Below are positions 19,160 through 26,687 of a stretch of 64,000 nt of DNA, in pieces. The position numbers were made by a program, and so were the translations under genes. The stretch is taken from assembly GCA_051656645.1 (NCBI GenBank), contig JBOGCH010000042.1:1-64000 (forward strand), in the 5' to 3' direction. This DNA comes from JBOGCH01 sp051656645. GTDB lineage: Bacteria > Bacteroidota > Bacteroidia > Bacteroidales > Marinifilaceae. Under the pieces are notes generated by a model. The model was not told where the DNA came from, did not search any database, and saw only the letters and a list, made by a program, of their open reading frames with translations. The number at the start of each line of letters is the position of its first letter. Positions within the stretch are counted from its first letter, which is position 1.

Positions 19160-19620
19160 TTAAACCTCTTTTCTGGGATAAAAATGGTTTTTCTGTGGCA
19201 AAATAATCTTTTTATAATCAAGTATATTGAGGGAATATGGAGAGTCGTTTTCAATAAACATAGAAGAGACGATTATACGATAATCATTATCTATCGTGAT
19301 TAAGCCCATATCAGATGCGATATGCAGGTTTGGGCAAAGCGCAATGCCATTTCCAACGTATCATCATGCTTCTGTGCAAAAGGCTTCATATGGTAGGCTT
19401 CAATGAAAGCGTGTCTATTATTCACTTTCAATCCACTCATGCAACAAGTAGATTGTATATTTTGGGGATTTCCTTTTAAAAAATGGAGCTGCTAATGTCG
19501 ATTTCCTCGTCAAATGACTATCCATTTCACCTTTAAAGCAGCATTTAAAATATTCTTTAATAGAGGAGCGAATGCGCCACCTTTCCCAATAAAGGTTCTC
19601 CTCGTAATTATTCAACAACT
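19160..19620 (-). pseudogene. Frameshifted HNH endonuclease remnant
   Basis: Reading the minus strand and joining frames gives an HNH nuclease C-terminal half: STCCMSGLKVNNRH, then IEAYHMKPFAQKHDDTLE, then, after loss of one A in a run, NGIALCPNLHIASDMGLITI and DNDYRIIVSS, ending PQKNHFYPRKEV at 19160. The Cys-x-x-[Cys/Ser], the H of EAYHMKPF, the N of ENGIALCP and the H of NLH are the expected HNH positions. At least two frame breaks are visible (near 19350 and near 19470), so it is not functional. Further upstream an open stretch (MLNNYEENLYWERWRIRSS) may be an earlier part of the same gene; the 5' limit is uncertain. Confidence 0.75.
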
Positions 19621-19742
19621 TTAGTCTGAAAGGCCTTAAAATCGAATTCTTCTATAATTATATCAACTGTATAAAGGTAAACATTTTCCCATGACACAGT
19701 TGATATTACAGTCTCCAATCTGAATATTTTTCACTACAGTCT

Positions 19743-19779
19743 AATATTGCTACACACAGTTATTGTGTGTAGCAATATT
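19743..19779 (-). terminator. Hairpin at the end of the small-gene pair
   Basis: Perfect 16-bp stem (19743-19758 with 19764-19779) and 5-base loop. The stop codon of the gene ending at 19778 lies in the stem. Confidence 0.7.
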
Positions 19780-20140
19780 ACAAAAGTCCCTTCTGTTTTA
19801 GCAGAGATTCTAAAGTGTGAAATTTATTCAGATATTCATGGAGCATTTGTTCTTTTTGTTTATCAGAAAGCTGCAATGGATTAGGATCTATTTCCTTAAT
19901 AAAGATTGGAGTAGAACAAGTGTTTTTATTGGCATCTACAATTTCAATCTCAATACTCTCTCCAATGTGCATATCTGATTTGATCCAACAAACATCGACA
20001 CTTTCGTCACCATGACCATTAATGCCCCCCACAGATATTTGAAACCCATCTATGCTGCTATAAGAAATAAGTGCAGTTGATAGAAACGTTGGCGTAACTA
20101 TAATTTCCTCTGCTCTGAATTTAATCCTAAATCCTCTCAT
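19778..20140 (-). CDS. Unknown protein, second of a paralogous pair
   Basis: A 120-residue soluble protein of unknown function. It overlaps the preceding gene by 4 bases (ATGA at 20137-20140), so the two are translationally coupled. It shares a layout with that neighbour: MRGFRIKF start (MKGLQIDI in the partner), a central W followed by GESIEIEIVD (W..GDKLKITAIE in the partner), and a C-terminal helix ending LESLLKQKGLL (LKKFLTKEGMLK). The middle is beta-rich. No signal peptide, membrane segment or catalytic motif is seen. An immunity-type or chaperone-type role beside a lost effector gene is conceivable but unsupported. Confidence 0.6.
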   Translation of the reverse strand: MRGFRIKFRAEEIIVTPTFLSTALISYSSIDGFQISVGGINGHGDESVDVCWIKSDMHIGESIEIEIVDANKNTCSTPIFIKEIDPNPLQLSDKQKEQMLHEYLNKFHTLESLLKQKGLL

Positions 20141-20433
20141 TTTAACATTCCTTCTTTTGTTAGAAATTTTTTGAGTTGTTCATATTGCGTCAAAAGTATC
20201 TCATCGGTACGATTACAGCTGTATACTGGATCATATTCTTCTCCCTCTATTGCAGTAATCTTCAATTTATCGCCTACGACTAACTTTGTTTGACCCCAAT
20301 CAAGCTCAAGACCATTCTTTGTATCTTTACCAAGAATAGTAATCTCATGGGTACTTAGAGCAACACAAATTGCTCCTTTTGGAGTAACAGCATTGATTAT
20401 CTTTTTATAAATATCTATTTGCAAACCTTTCAT
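20137..20433 (-). CDS. Unknown protein, first of a paralogous pair
   Basis: A 98-residue soluble protein with no recognised family. It begins MKGLQIDIYKKIINAVTPKG, has a central LELDWGQTKLVVGDKLKI and ends in a helix with YEQLKKFLTKEGMLK. Its pattern matches that of the downstream 120-residue product, so the two look like an old tandem duplication in one transcript. The gene pair sits upstream, on the same strand, of the broken HNH nuclease. Function not assigned. Confidence 0.6.
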   Translation of the reverse strand: MKGLQIDIYKKIINAVTPKGAICVALSTHEITILGKDTKNGLELDWGQTKLVVGDKLKITAIEGEEYDPVYSCNRTDEILLTQYEQLKKFLTKEGMLK

Positions 20434-20555
20434 AATATAATTATTATTTACGATCTTATAACCTAACTTATGGATAAGAATTACCTAATAAAAAATAGGA
20501 TACATCATATTTCTTACTACATTCAAGTATTGACAATCAAATTATTAGTAGTCTT

Positions 20556-21020
20556 ATGAGTATCCTATCTATAGACAAAATTACAGTAATTTTCTTTCTT
20601 GCTGATGAATTTTGCAAAGAATTACAAGCTAGGGCTCAAAAATATCATATAGAGCAATCAGATGGCAAGAAACGTCGTAATCACTCGTCTCGCTTAAGTG
20701 ATAGCGAAATGATTACTATATTGGTGTGTTTTCATCTCGGACAGTTTCGTAACTTTAAGCATTTCTATCTGAATTATGTATCCACTACACTATCTAATGA
20801 ATTTCCGGATCTAATCTCCTATAGACGTTTTATTCAATTGCAACATCGTATTGTACTTCCCATATTGCTTTTAATTAAATTGTGTTGTTTTGATAAATGT
20901 ACAGGGATAACGTTTGTTGATTCTACAAAAATTGCTGTTTGTCATAACAAACGAATATCTCGTAATAAGGTATTCAAAGACGGTGCAGCTATAGGCAAAA
21001 GTACGATGGGGTGGTTTTAT
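20556..21020 (+). pseudogene. IS982-family transposase, 5' half only
   Basis: The first ~155 residues are an IS982 transposase: ADEFCKELQ, GKKRRNHSSRLSDSEMITI, LGQFRNFKHFYLNYV, YRRFIQLQHRIVLP, and the catalytic FVDSTKIAVCHNKRISRNKVF. Homology continues to AIGKSTMGWF and stops at about 21018, where IS982 proteins continue with GFKLHL. The rest of the transposase with two more catalytic residues is missing and is replaced by an IS21 fragment. Confidence 0.88.
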
Positions 21021-21415
21021 TTACCACTGTTCCAAGGATGCTTACCCAAATTAGGGAATGTCGCTCACAGAGGAATCTAAGAGCATTAAAACTTAAATTT
21101 GAGAAATACAACCTTGTGATATGTGAAGAGCTTGGCTATATTAATTTTGATAAAGAAGGAAGTCAGCTACTTTTCAATCATTTATCACTTAGAGCCGGAA
21201 AGAAAGCAACAATTATTACCACAAATCTATCCTTTGATAAATGGACTGAAATCTTTAATAATCCTGTCATTACTGCTGCTATTGTAGATAGGTTAGCTCA
21301 TAAAGCATATATGGTTAATACTACAGGAAATTCTTTTAGGTTTTTTGAAACTAATAAAGATGAGAAATCAGAGAATATAATATCATTTAGCACAACAAGG
21401 TGGTTCAATTTTTAA
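21012..21415 (+). pseudogene. IS21 helper ATPase (IstB) 3' fragment
   Basis: From about 21014 a different frame encodes the C-terminal half of IstB: LFTTVPRMLTQIREC, FEKYNLVICEELGYINFDKE (Walker B region), LLFNHLSLRAGKKATIITTN, PVITAAIVDRLAHKAY. The Walker A half is absent. The fragment abuts the truncated IS982 transposase with no spacer. Confidence 0.88.
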
Positions 21416-21450
21416 TGGAAACCATGGTTCAAATTTTAATTGCATTATAC
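21401..21450 (+). mobile_element. Right end of the IS21-type remnant
   Basis: Two similar 18-base blocks (21401-21418 and 21425-21442, each starting TGGTTCAA) follow the IstB fragment, as do the multiple terminal repeats that IS21 elements carry at their ends. The left end and istA are not present. Confidence 0.5.
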
Positions 21451-21502
21451 ACCAGTATAAATAGGAGCAATTTATTGAGAACTGAATTATTATAAGTACA
21501 AC

Positions 21503-21618
21503 GATTTTAGCTGTTATGCCATGATATCGTCCACCTCTTTGATGGTGATTGGAACACGTTTCTCGCCAAGTAAACGACAACCGTTTTCTGTGATCAAGAT
21601 GTCCTCCTCTAACCGGAT
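21503..21618 (-). pseudogene. 3'-end fragment of aminopeptidase P gene, copy A
   Basis: 116 bases nearly identical to 23959-24074, the end of the intact aminopeptidase P gene, including its stop codon. The encoded piece contains TENGCRLLGEKRVPITI. The bases just upstream in reading direction do not match the intact gene, and the terminator hairpin that follows the real gene is lost. Confidence 0.9.
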
Positions 21619-21717
21619 ACTGTCAAGATATTAGGAATAGAATACCACGGAGGCAAAATCCCCTTTCCCACCACAACAGTCCACAGTGGAAAATGAGCTC
21701 TATATTTACAACAGACA

Positions 21718-22170
21718 TTAATTACTTTTTTCTCGTTTTAGAGATAATGTCGAAGGCAATTGAAACCCGGCTGGTCTATTAGTGATTATCATCACCATCG
21801 AATCAGGAGTAACCATCTTTAATAATAAATCTGCAGTAAGATGTTCAGTAAATAAGCTTTTAATTGTACCAACAGCATATTTCGTACTACTGGGATCCTT
21901 ATATTGGTTGTTCAAAGAATCGGTCGCCTGTTGATTTAATATATCTGCCTTTATTGAGATAATTTCGTCATCACCATCAATAGAGTTCCCTTTGTTAAAG
22001 ATAAAAAAGTGTGTTCCCGTAATTTTGTTGTTATCCTGAGTCAGAATCATACTAAATAAAGCATATTCATTCTTGAATGCCCATATCCCAGCAAAGATGT
22101 TATTAGCCTGTCCAAATACCGTTAGTGCAAATGCTATAATTAACCCTGTGATTACTAATAATTTCTTCAT
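21718..22170 (-). CDS. Small secreted protein, tandem copy 1
   Basis: A 150-residue protein with signal peptide MKKLLVITGLIIAFALTVFG; the Met at 22170 is preferred over that at 22179 because it starts the signal. The mature part (GIWAFKNEYALFSMILTQDN, KITGTHFFIFNKGNSIDGDD) looks like a small beta-barrel or lipocalin-like domain that wraps water-insoluble or carbohydrate ligands, but no named family was recognised. The last ~55 residues (TADLLLKMVTPDSMVMIITN onward) are almost identical to the next gene, whereas the first 95 are more different, a pattern of gene conversion. Part of the ~800-bp tandem duplication. Confidence 0.7.
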   Translation of the reverse strand: MKKLLVITGLIIAFALTVFGQANNIFAGIWAFKNEYALFSMILTQDNNKITGTHFFIFNKGNSIDGDDEIISIKADILNQQATDSLNNQYKDPSSTKYAVGTIKSLFTEHLTADLLLKMVTPDSMVMIITNRPAGFQLPSTLSLKREKSN

Positions 22171-22305
22171 AATTTTCATATTTAATATTATTTTCAGTGA
22201 ACCCTATGTATATATTGTTGCAAATACCAATAATCCCCCAAAAGATAACATAAGCTACCATTATAAATAAGAGCTATGAATTGAGAACTGAATTGTACTT
22301 ATAAT

Positions 22306-22421
22306 AATTTTAGCTGTTATGCATGGTATCGTCCACCTCTTTGATGGTGATTGGAACACGTTTCTCGCCAAGTAAACGACAACCGTTTTCTGTAACCAAG
22401 ATGTCGTCCTCTAACCGGATG
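22306..22421 (-). pseudogene. 3'-end fragment of aminopeptidase P gene, copy B
   Basis: Second copy of the aminopeptidase P gene end, with a one-base loss near its 3' end (the last codons differ from copy A). It encodes IRLEDDILVTENGCRLLGEK and then PITIKEVDD. It lies between the two small secreted-protein genes. Confidence 0.9.
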
Positions 22422-22517
22422 CTATCAAGATATTGGAATAGAATACCACGGAGGCAATATCCCTTTCCCACCACAACAGTCTTCAGTGGAAAATGAGCTC
22501 TATATTTACAACAGACA

Positions 22518-22970
22518 TTAATTACTTTTTTCTCGTTTTAGAGATAATGTCGAAGGCAATTGAAATCCGGCAGGTTCGTTAGTGATTATCATCACCATCG
22601 AATCAGGAGTAACCATCTTTAATAATAAATCTGCAGTCAAATCTTCAAGATATAAACTTGTTATCGTACCAACTGCAAATTTTGTAGAAGATGATGCTTT
22701 GTGAAGTCTAATTAATGAGTCATTTGCCTGTTTATTTAGTACACTAGCCTCTATGGAAATTATATCATCACTTCCATCCATCCCATTACCATTATTAAAG
22801 ATGAAAAAATGAGTCCCTGTTATTTTATACGTTGTTTGTGTCAAATTCATAGTAAAACTAGCATGTTCGCTATCATATCCCCACTGACCTGAGAAACTAT
22901 CATTGACCTGAGCAAAAACTGTTAGGGTAAATGTAAAAATAACCCCTGTAATAATTAATAAATTCTTCAT
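22518..22970 (-). CDS. Small secreted protein, tandem copy 2
   Basis: Paralogue of the product at 21718. Start taken at 22970 (MKNLLIITGVIFTFTLTVFA, a signal peptide) rather than 22988. It keeps the same plan: GQWGYDSEHASFTMNLTQ, KITGTHFFIFNNGNGMDGSD, and a C-terminal third identical at nearly every residue to copy 1. Function unknown. It is the upstream copy in the direction of transcription, and no aminopeptidase P fragment lies in front of it. Confidence 0.7.
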   Translation of the reverse strand: MKNLLIITGVIFTFTLTVFAQVNDSFSGQWGYDSEHASFTMNLTQTTYKITGTHFFIFNNGNGMDGSDDIISIEASVLNKQANDSLIRLHKASSSTKFAVGTITSLYLEDLTADLLLKMVTPDSMVMIITNEPAGFQLPSTLSLKREKSN

Positions 22971-23089
22971 GATTTTTATATTTAACAATTTACATTATAT
23001 TTAGTTATCAAGTCTTTAAGTCTAAATTTATCGACTCTATTTAGCCACCCCTTAAGAAACGCGTTGTTATCAGGTTAACAATCTATTAT

Positions 23090-23330
23090 ATACATCTATA
23101 TGCGAAACCTTATTTAGACATTCTATTGTTTTAGATCCTACCATACCGTCAACTTTAAGCACTCCTTCTGATTCTAAAGAGTTAAGAGCTCTTTAGAACG
23201 CTTCTCCTGCACCCTTGGGAGCATTATTGTATAGTTCAAACCAACGGTCAATATATTTAATTAAATAGTTGGCACTTAATGTTTCGATATCCTCAACTAT
23301 ATTGAAAATGCCTCCCGATGCAATAATTTG
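23090..23330 (-). pseudogene. Remnant ending in a peptidoglycan-binding-like segment
   Basis: The minus-strand frame reads DIETLSANYLIKYIDRWFEL, then PKGAGEAF, an in-frame stop, then RALNSLESEGVLKVDGMVGS and KTIECLN. The second half resembles the PG_binding_3 end of phage-type muramidases (..QRALN..LKVDG.iG.KT...); the first half may instead continue the transglutaminase-like remnant next door. Assignment is tentative. Confidence 0.4.
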
Positions 23331-23348
23331 TTGCCTGTGTAAAAATCC

Positions 23349-23627
23349 CTATGCGGGTTTCACAAATGCGGGACAAGAAACCGTTTCCAAGGCTTTTATA
23401 AACTGCTGTGTGGTATCGGTCAATATGGAATAATGGCCGGGCATATTACGAATAAGAAACTCGACAGCTTACAGTTTCAGCACATTGGGCTGAATAGTTT
23501 TGTCGTGGTTAAGTACCTGTCCAAGCTCTACCTTATTATTGCCACTTAAGGACAGAGCCACAGTTAACCTTTCGGCATCACTATTTTCGGCATTGTTACA
23601 TCCGGTAAGTAAGTAAGTACGTCGCAT
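23349..23627 (-). pseudogene. Remnant of a transglutaminase-type lipoprotein
   Basis: Begins MRRTYLLTGCNNAENSDAER, then LTVALSLSGNNKVELGQVLN, an in-frame stop, then AVEFLIRNMPGHYSILTD, and a second stop at 23349. Lipoproteins with a transglutaminase domain in Bacteroidetes start this way (..AL..SG.NR.ELE.VL.HY..., KAA.FLIENMP.HYS). The catalytic Cys-His-Asp part is gone. A microsatellite of AAGT repeats lies in the signal-peptide codons. Confidence 0.6.
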
Positions 23628-23898
23628 ATTTAATCATTAATTACACATCAGGATGCAAACATAGTTAAAATTAACACATTCACAACGCAAGTTGTCGTAT
23701 TTGTTAATTTTAACCCATATAACATAAGTCGTAGACTAAGATTAGCTACACAAGAAATGAATCAAGAAGATAAATACAGCGATATCTGACCCCACAATCA
23801 GAAAACATTATACAGTGGCAGTGTTAGATAAGAGTTATTCTTATCCATATCTCCTCCTGTCAAAAAACTCTACACCACTATGAGAGTGCCCATCAATT

Positions 23899-23964
23899 AA
23901 AATCATTATAAAAACAATGGCAGAGATCCTCCCGGACCTCTGCCATTGCATTTATAATGATTTT
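23899..23964 (-). terminator. Terminator of aminopeptidase P gene
   Basis: Arms 23899-23925 and 23938-23964 pair over 27 positions with two mismatches and a 12-base loop, right after the stop codon at 23970; on the minus strand the stem is followed by A/T-rich DNA. Confidence 0.8.
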
Positions 23965-23969
23965 AGCTG

Positions 23970-25358
23970 TTATGCCATGATATCTTCCACCTCTGTGATG
24001 GTGATTGGAACACGTTTCTCGCCAAGTAAACGACAACCGTTTTCTGTGATCAAGATGTCGTCCTCTAAGCGGATACCGCCAAAGTCTTTGTACGTCTCAA
24101 TAAGGTCGTAGTTTAGGAAGTCAGTGTGCATGTTCTCTGCTTTCCATTTGTCAATCAAGTCAGGAATAAAGTAACAACCCGGCTCATCAGTGATTACAAA
24201 TCCAGGTTTCAATTCGCGCCCCATGCGTAGAGATGCAGCTCCGAATTGTGTGGAAGGACGTACTTTGTCGTCATATCCCACGTAGATTTGTCCAAAGTCC
24301 TCCATGTCGTGTACATCCAGTCCCATCATGTGTCCCAGTCCGTGAGGCATAAACAGAGCATGCGCACCAACGGCTACGGCTTGTTCCACATCGCCTTTCA
24401 TAAGACCAATGTTTTTAAGGCCGGTAGCAAGTACTTTACATGCTTCAAAATGCACTTCCTTATAGGTTATTCCCGGACGAGATAGCTCAATAGCTTTATT
24501 GTTAGCATCTAATACGGCTTGGTACACTTCTGCCTGACGTGTTGAGAATTTACCCCCCACAGGTATAGTACGCGTAAAGTCCGAACAATAGTATGCATTA
24601 TTTTCAGCTCCTGCATCCGTAAGCATTAATCGTCCTTTTTGCAATATTTGGCTGTGATCGTGGTTATGTAAAGTTTGGCCGTTTTGCGATAGGATTACCG
24701 GGAACGATACGCCTTTACCATAAGAGCGTGCTATTCCTTCAATCACACCCGCAATGTATTGCTCTTTTACACCCTCTTTACATAAGCGCATAGCAGTGGT
24801 ATGCATTTCATATCCAATACCGGCAGCCTCGTCAAGTTGCACAATTTCGTGCGCGTCTTTAACTGAGCGTTGCGCAACAACTGCTTTGATAAGCTCTAGC
24901 GATGCGTAATTTTTTACCAACGATGGATCGATACCCATTAACTCATGCAACAATACCACATTGCGGTAACGATAAGGTGGTAGGAAATGGATTTTACGTC
25001 CTTTATCAATAGCATCCTTTAAGTAATGCGTTAATTTTGCAAATGGAGCACTGCTTGCTACGCCAACAGAGGTTGCCATGCTTGCCACCGATGGTTGAGG
25101 TCCCATCCAAATGATATCGTCAATTTCTACGTCGTCACCAAAAAGGCAATCGCGTCCGCTTTCTGTGTCAAGTACACCTGCAAAGTTTGGATGATCTATT
25201 CCAAAATAGTAAGCGAATGTGCTATCTTGACGAAATTGGTATGTATTGTGAGGATAATTTGCCGAGGCTTCTCCATTTCCTAAAATTAGGATAATTCCGT
25301 TTCCTACGTTATCTATCAGCGTCTTACGACGTTCTTTATATGTTGCTGCATCAAACAT
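23970..25358 (-). CDS. pepP: Xaa-Pro aminopeptidase (aminopeptidase P, M24B)
   Basis: Removes the N-terminal residue from peptides with proline in position 2; a two-metal (Mn2+) cytoplasmic enzyme. Residues 1-~150 are the AMP_N domain (YKERRKTLIDNVGNGIILIL), the rest a pita-bread M24 domain. Metal ligands are seen in LTDAGAENNAYYCSDFTR (two Asp), HGLGHMMGLDVHD (His), ITDEPGCYF (Glu) and GGIRLEDDILIT (Glu). 462 residues, normal. Copies of its last ~116 bases lie downstream in two tandem units. No signal peptide. Confidence 0.96.
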   Translation of the reverse strand: MFDAATYKERRKTLIDNVGNGIILILGNGEASANYPHNTYQFRQDSTFAYYFGIDHPNFAGVLDTESGRDCLFGDDVEIDDIIWMGPQPSVASMATSVGVASSAPFAKLTHYLKDAIDKGRKIHFLPPYRYRNVVLLHELMGIDPSLVKNYASLELIKAVVAQRSVKDAHEIVQLDEAAGIGYEMHTTAMRLCKEGVKEQYIAGVIEGIARSYGKGVSFPVILSQNGQTLHNHDHSQILQKGRLMLTDAGAENNAYYCSDFTRTIPVGGKFSTRQAEVYQAVLDANNKAIELSRPGITYKEVHFEACKVLATGLKNIGLMKGDVEQAVAVGAHALFMPHGLGHMMGLDVHDMEDFGQIYVGYDDKVRPSTQFGAASLRMGRELKPGFVITDEPGCYFIPDLIDKWKAENMHTDFLNYDLIETYKDFGGIRLEDDILITENGCRLLGEKRVPITITEVEDIMA

Positions 25359-25436
25359 AATTTCTATTTTTATGGTTAACTACTTATTTTTTATCTGTAT
25401 ATTCACAAATATATAATTTTTTTACATTCAATATTC

Positions 25437-25463
25437 ATCCTTTTATTAAAAAAGGATTTTTTT
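25437..25463 (+). terminator. Orphan hairpin with T run
   Basis: 8-bp stem (25437-25444 with 25450-25457) followed by seven Ts on the plus strand. No plus-strand gene precedes it, so it could end antisense or stray transcription. Confidence 0.4.
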
Positions 25464-25660
25464 AAACTTCTATGTTCTAATGCTTCCTAAGTAGCATAAA
25501 TTCACACTTAACAATTATCCGTACCTCGCAATGTTTCACACCCCAAAGTACTTTAAAGCTTTATTCAACCTTACGTTAACCCACAACACCATTGATCTAT
25601 TTCCTCTATATTATCCAAAACATGATGCACTAATCCGTTACTACTCTCCGCACCCCCTCC

Positions 25661-25828
25661 CAGTTCTCCCTCTGGTTGTGCTCTGGTTGCTCTCTATCAA
25701 CTCCGTATTAAGTTCGCATTAAGTTCGTGTTATATTCGTATCTATAGACTCGAAGTTAATACGAACTTAATACGGAGTTAATACAAAGTTGATAGGGCGT
25801 AACGAGAGAGTAACCAGGGCGCAAACAG
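25661..25828. repeat. Head-to-head array of degenerate 11-bp repeats
   Basis: Left half (25661-25748) reads as 11-base units such as GTATTAAGTTC and GCATTAAGTTC; right half (25752-25828) reads as GAAGTTAATAC, GAACTTAATAC, GGAGTTAATAC and AAAGTTGATAG, the reverse complement of the left-hand unit. About eight units face seven, meeting at about 25749-25751. The outer units drift in sequence but keep the 11-base step. Confidence 0.8.
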
Positions 25829-26044
25829 AGGGAGGCTGCAAGGGGAAACAAGACGAGAGGTGACGTAAAATTCACATTGGCGCGCTGTGATGTGCTGCTA
25901 TATCTTTAGCAAACCAACAGGAGTTTCGAGATGTTTTGAATACGTTTGCACTCCTGTTTGAGGATAAAAACGCAATAATCTCTACTTTTTGTTATTTTAA
26001 GAGGACTTTAACAGTAACAAATATTAAAATATCTTGTCATTTTA

Positions 26045-26076
26045 TTTGATAATTGTGAATTGGATAAGTAGTTTTG
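26045..26076 (+). promoter_or_regulatory. Promoter of the mce-mmdA operon
   Basis: TTTG (26045-26048), 20 bases, TAGTTTTG (26069-26076): an exact Bacteroidetes promoter match. It gives a 5' leader of roughly 160 bases before the mce start codon. Confidence 0.7.
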
Positions 26077-26245
26077 TGCGGTAATCGTTATCAAACGTTT
26101 TCGCAAACGATAATAGCTTAAATTCAGCGTATAAAAAAAGGCTGTTTGGCACGTTTTCTGCTATAAGAGTCGTCTGTTTGTGAACAAAATTTGATAGAAT
26201 TAAATTATTATATATATTATATTAACTATTTTAAGTTGTAACGTA

Positions 26246-26650
26246 ATGAAACCAACTCACATTGAACACATCGGTATTGCCGTTAAAAGTTTGGAAGAAG
26301 CAATTCCTTTTTACGAAAACGTATTAGGATTAAAATGCTACGCGATAGAGGAAGTGAAGGATCAAAAAGTAAAAACTGCTTTTTTCCAGGTGGGACAAAC
26401 GAAAATAGAGCTTTTAGAGTCTACCGATCCGGAGGGACCGATAGGAAAATTTGTTGAAAAAAATGGAGGTGGGATGCATCACATTGCGTTTGCCGTTGAA
26501 GATGTTGCAGAAGCGCTTAACAAAGCAGAAGCAGCAGGTTGCCAATTAATTGACAAAACTCCACGTAAAGGAGCTGAAGGGCTAACCATTGGATTCCTAC
26601 ACCCAAAATCAACTTGCAAAGTGTTAACAGAACTTTGCGGAGAAAAATAA
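26246..26650 (+). CDS. mce: Methylmalonyl-CoA epimerase
   Basis: Interconverts (R)- and (S)-methylmalonyl-CoA in the succinate-propionate pathway. Vicinal-oxygen-chelate protein of 134 residues: [20 protein letters not shown] (first metal His), [26 protein letters not shown] (second metal His), and [14 protein letters not shown] with the C-terminal Glu ligand. First gene of the propionate operon; mmdA follows after 37 bases. Confidence 0.96.
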   Translation: MKPTHIEHIGIAVKSLEEAIPFYENVLGLKCYAIEEVKDQKVKTAFFQVGQTKIELLESTDPEGPIGKFVEKNGGGMHHIAFAVEDVAEALNKAEAAGCQLIDKTPRKGAEGLTIGFLHPKSTCKVLTELCGEK

Positions 26651-26687
26651 TCCGGTAACGCAATTTACCCACTCAAACTTACCAACA

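Larger units (their letters stand above)
21453..22257. repeat. ~800-bp tandem duplication, unit A
   Basis: Unit A matches unit B (starting about 22258) in the same orientation with a period of about 800 bases. Each unit has, from left to right, a short A/T-rich lead (TATAAATA.GAGC...TTGAGAACTGAATT), a 116-base copy of the aminopeptidase P gene end, a shared ~90-base spacer (GGAATAGAATACCACGGAGG), and one small secreted-protein gene. Confidence 0.85.
22258..22988. repeat. ~800-bp tandem duplication, unit B
   Basis: Second copy of the unit described for 21453-22257. The identity is highest over the aminopeptidase P fragment, the spacer and the last third of the small gene, and falls toward the 5' end of the small gene. 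Confidence 0.85.
22989..23969. other. Degenerate region with two gene remnants
   Basis: This ~980-base stretch has no intact gene. It contains remnants listed separately at 23090-23330 and 23349-23627 (minus strand), a fourfold AAGT microsatellite at about 23606-23619, and the terminator of the aminopeptidase P gene at 23899-23964. Confidence 0.6.
25359..26245. other. Long intergenic region between divergent genes
   Basis: About 890 bases without a supported gene between aminopeptidase P and mce. It contains a short T-tailed hairpin (25437-25463), the 11-bp repeat array (25661-25828) and the mce promoter (26045-26076). A 63-codon frame at 25531 overlaps the repeat array and has no family features. 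Confidence 0.6.

Noticed and set aside
18942..19163. 73-codon frame after the RluF-type gene
   Set aside because: No recognisable motif, and its end overlaps the end of the HNH remnant on the other strand.
21011..21415. Intact IstB helper protein
   Set aside because: The Walker A half is missing and the apparent start lies in a junction with another element.
25531..25722. 63-codon frame upstream of mce
   Set aside because: It runs into the 11-bp repeat array, has no family features, and lacks a convincing start.
25661..25828. CRISPR array
   Set aside because: Units are 11 bases with no spacers and change orientation in the middle; no cas genes are near.
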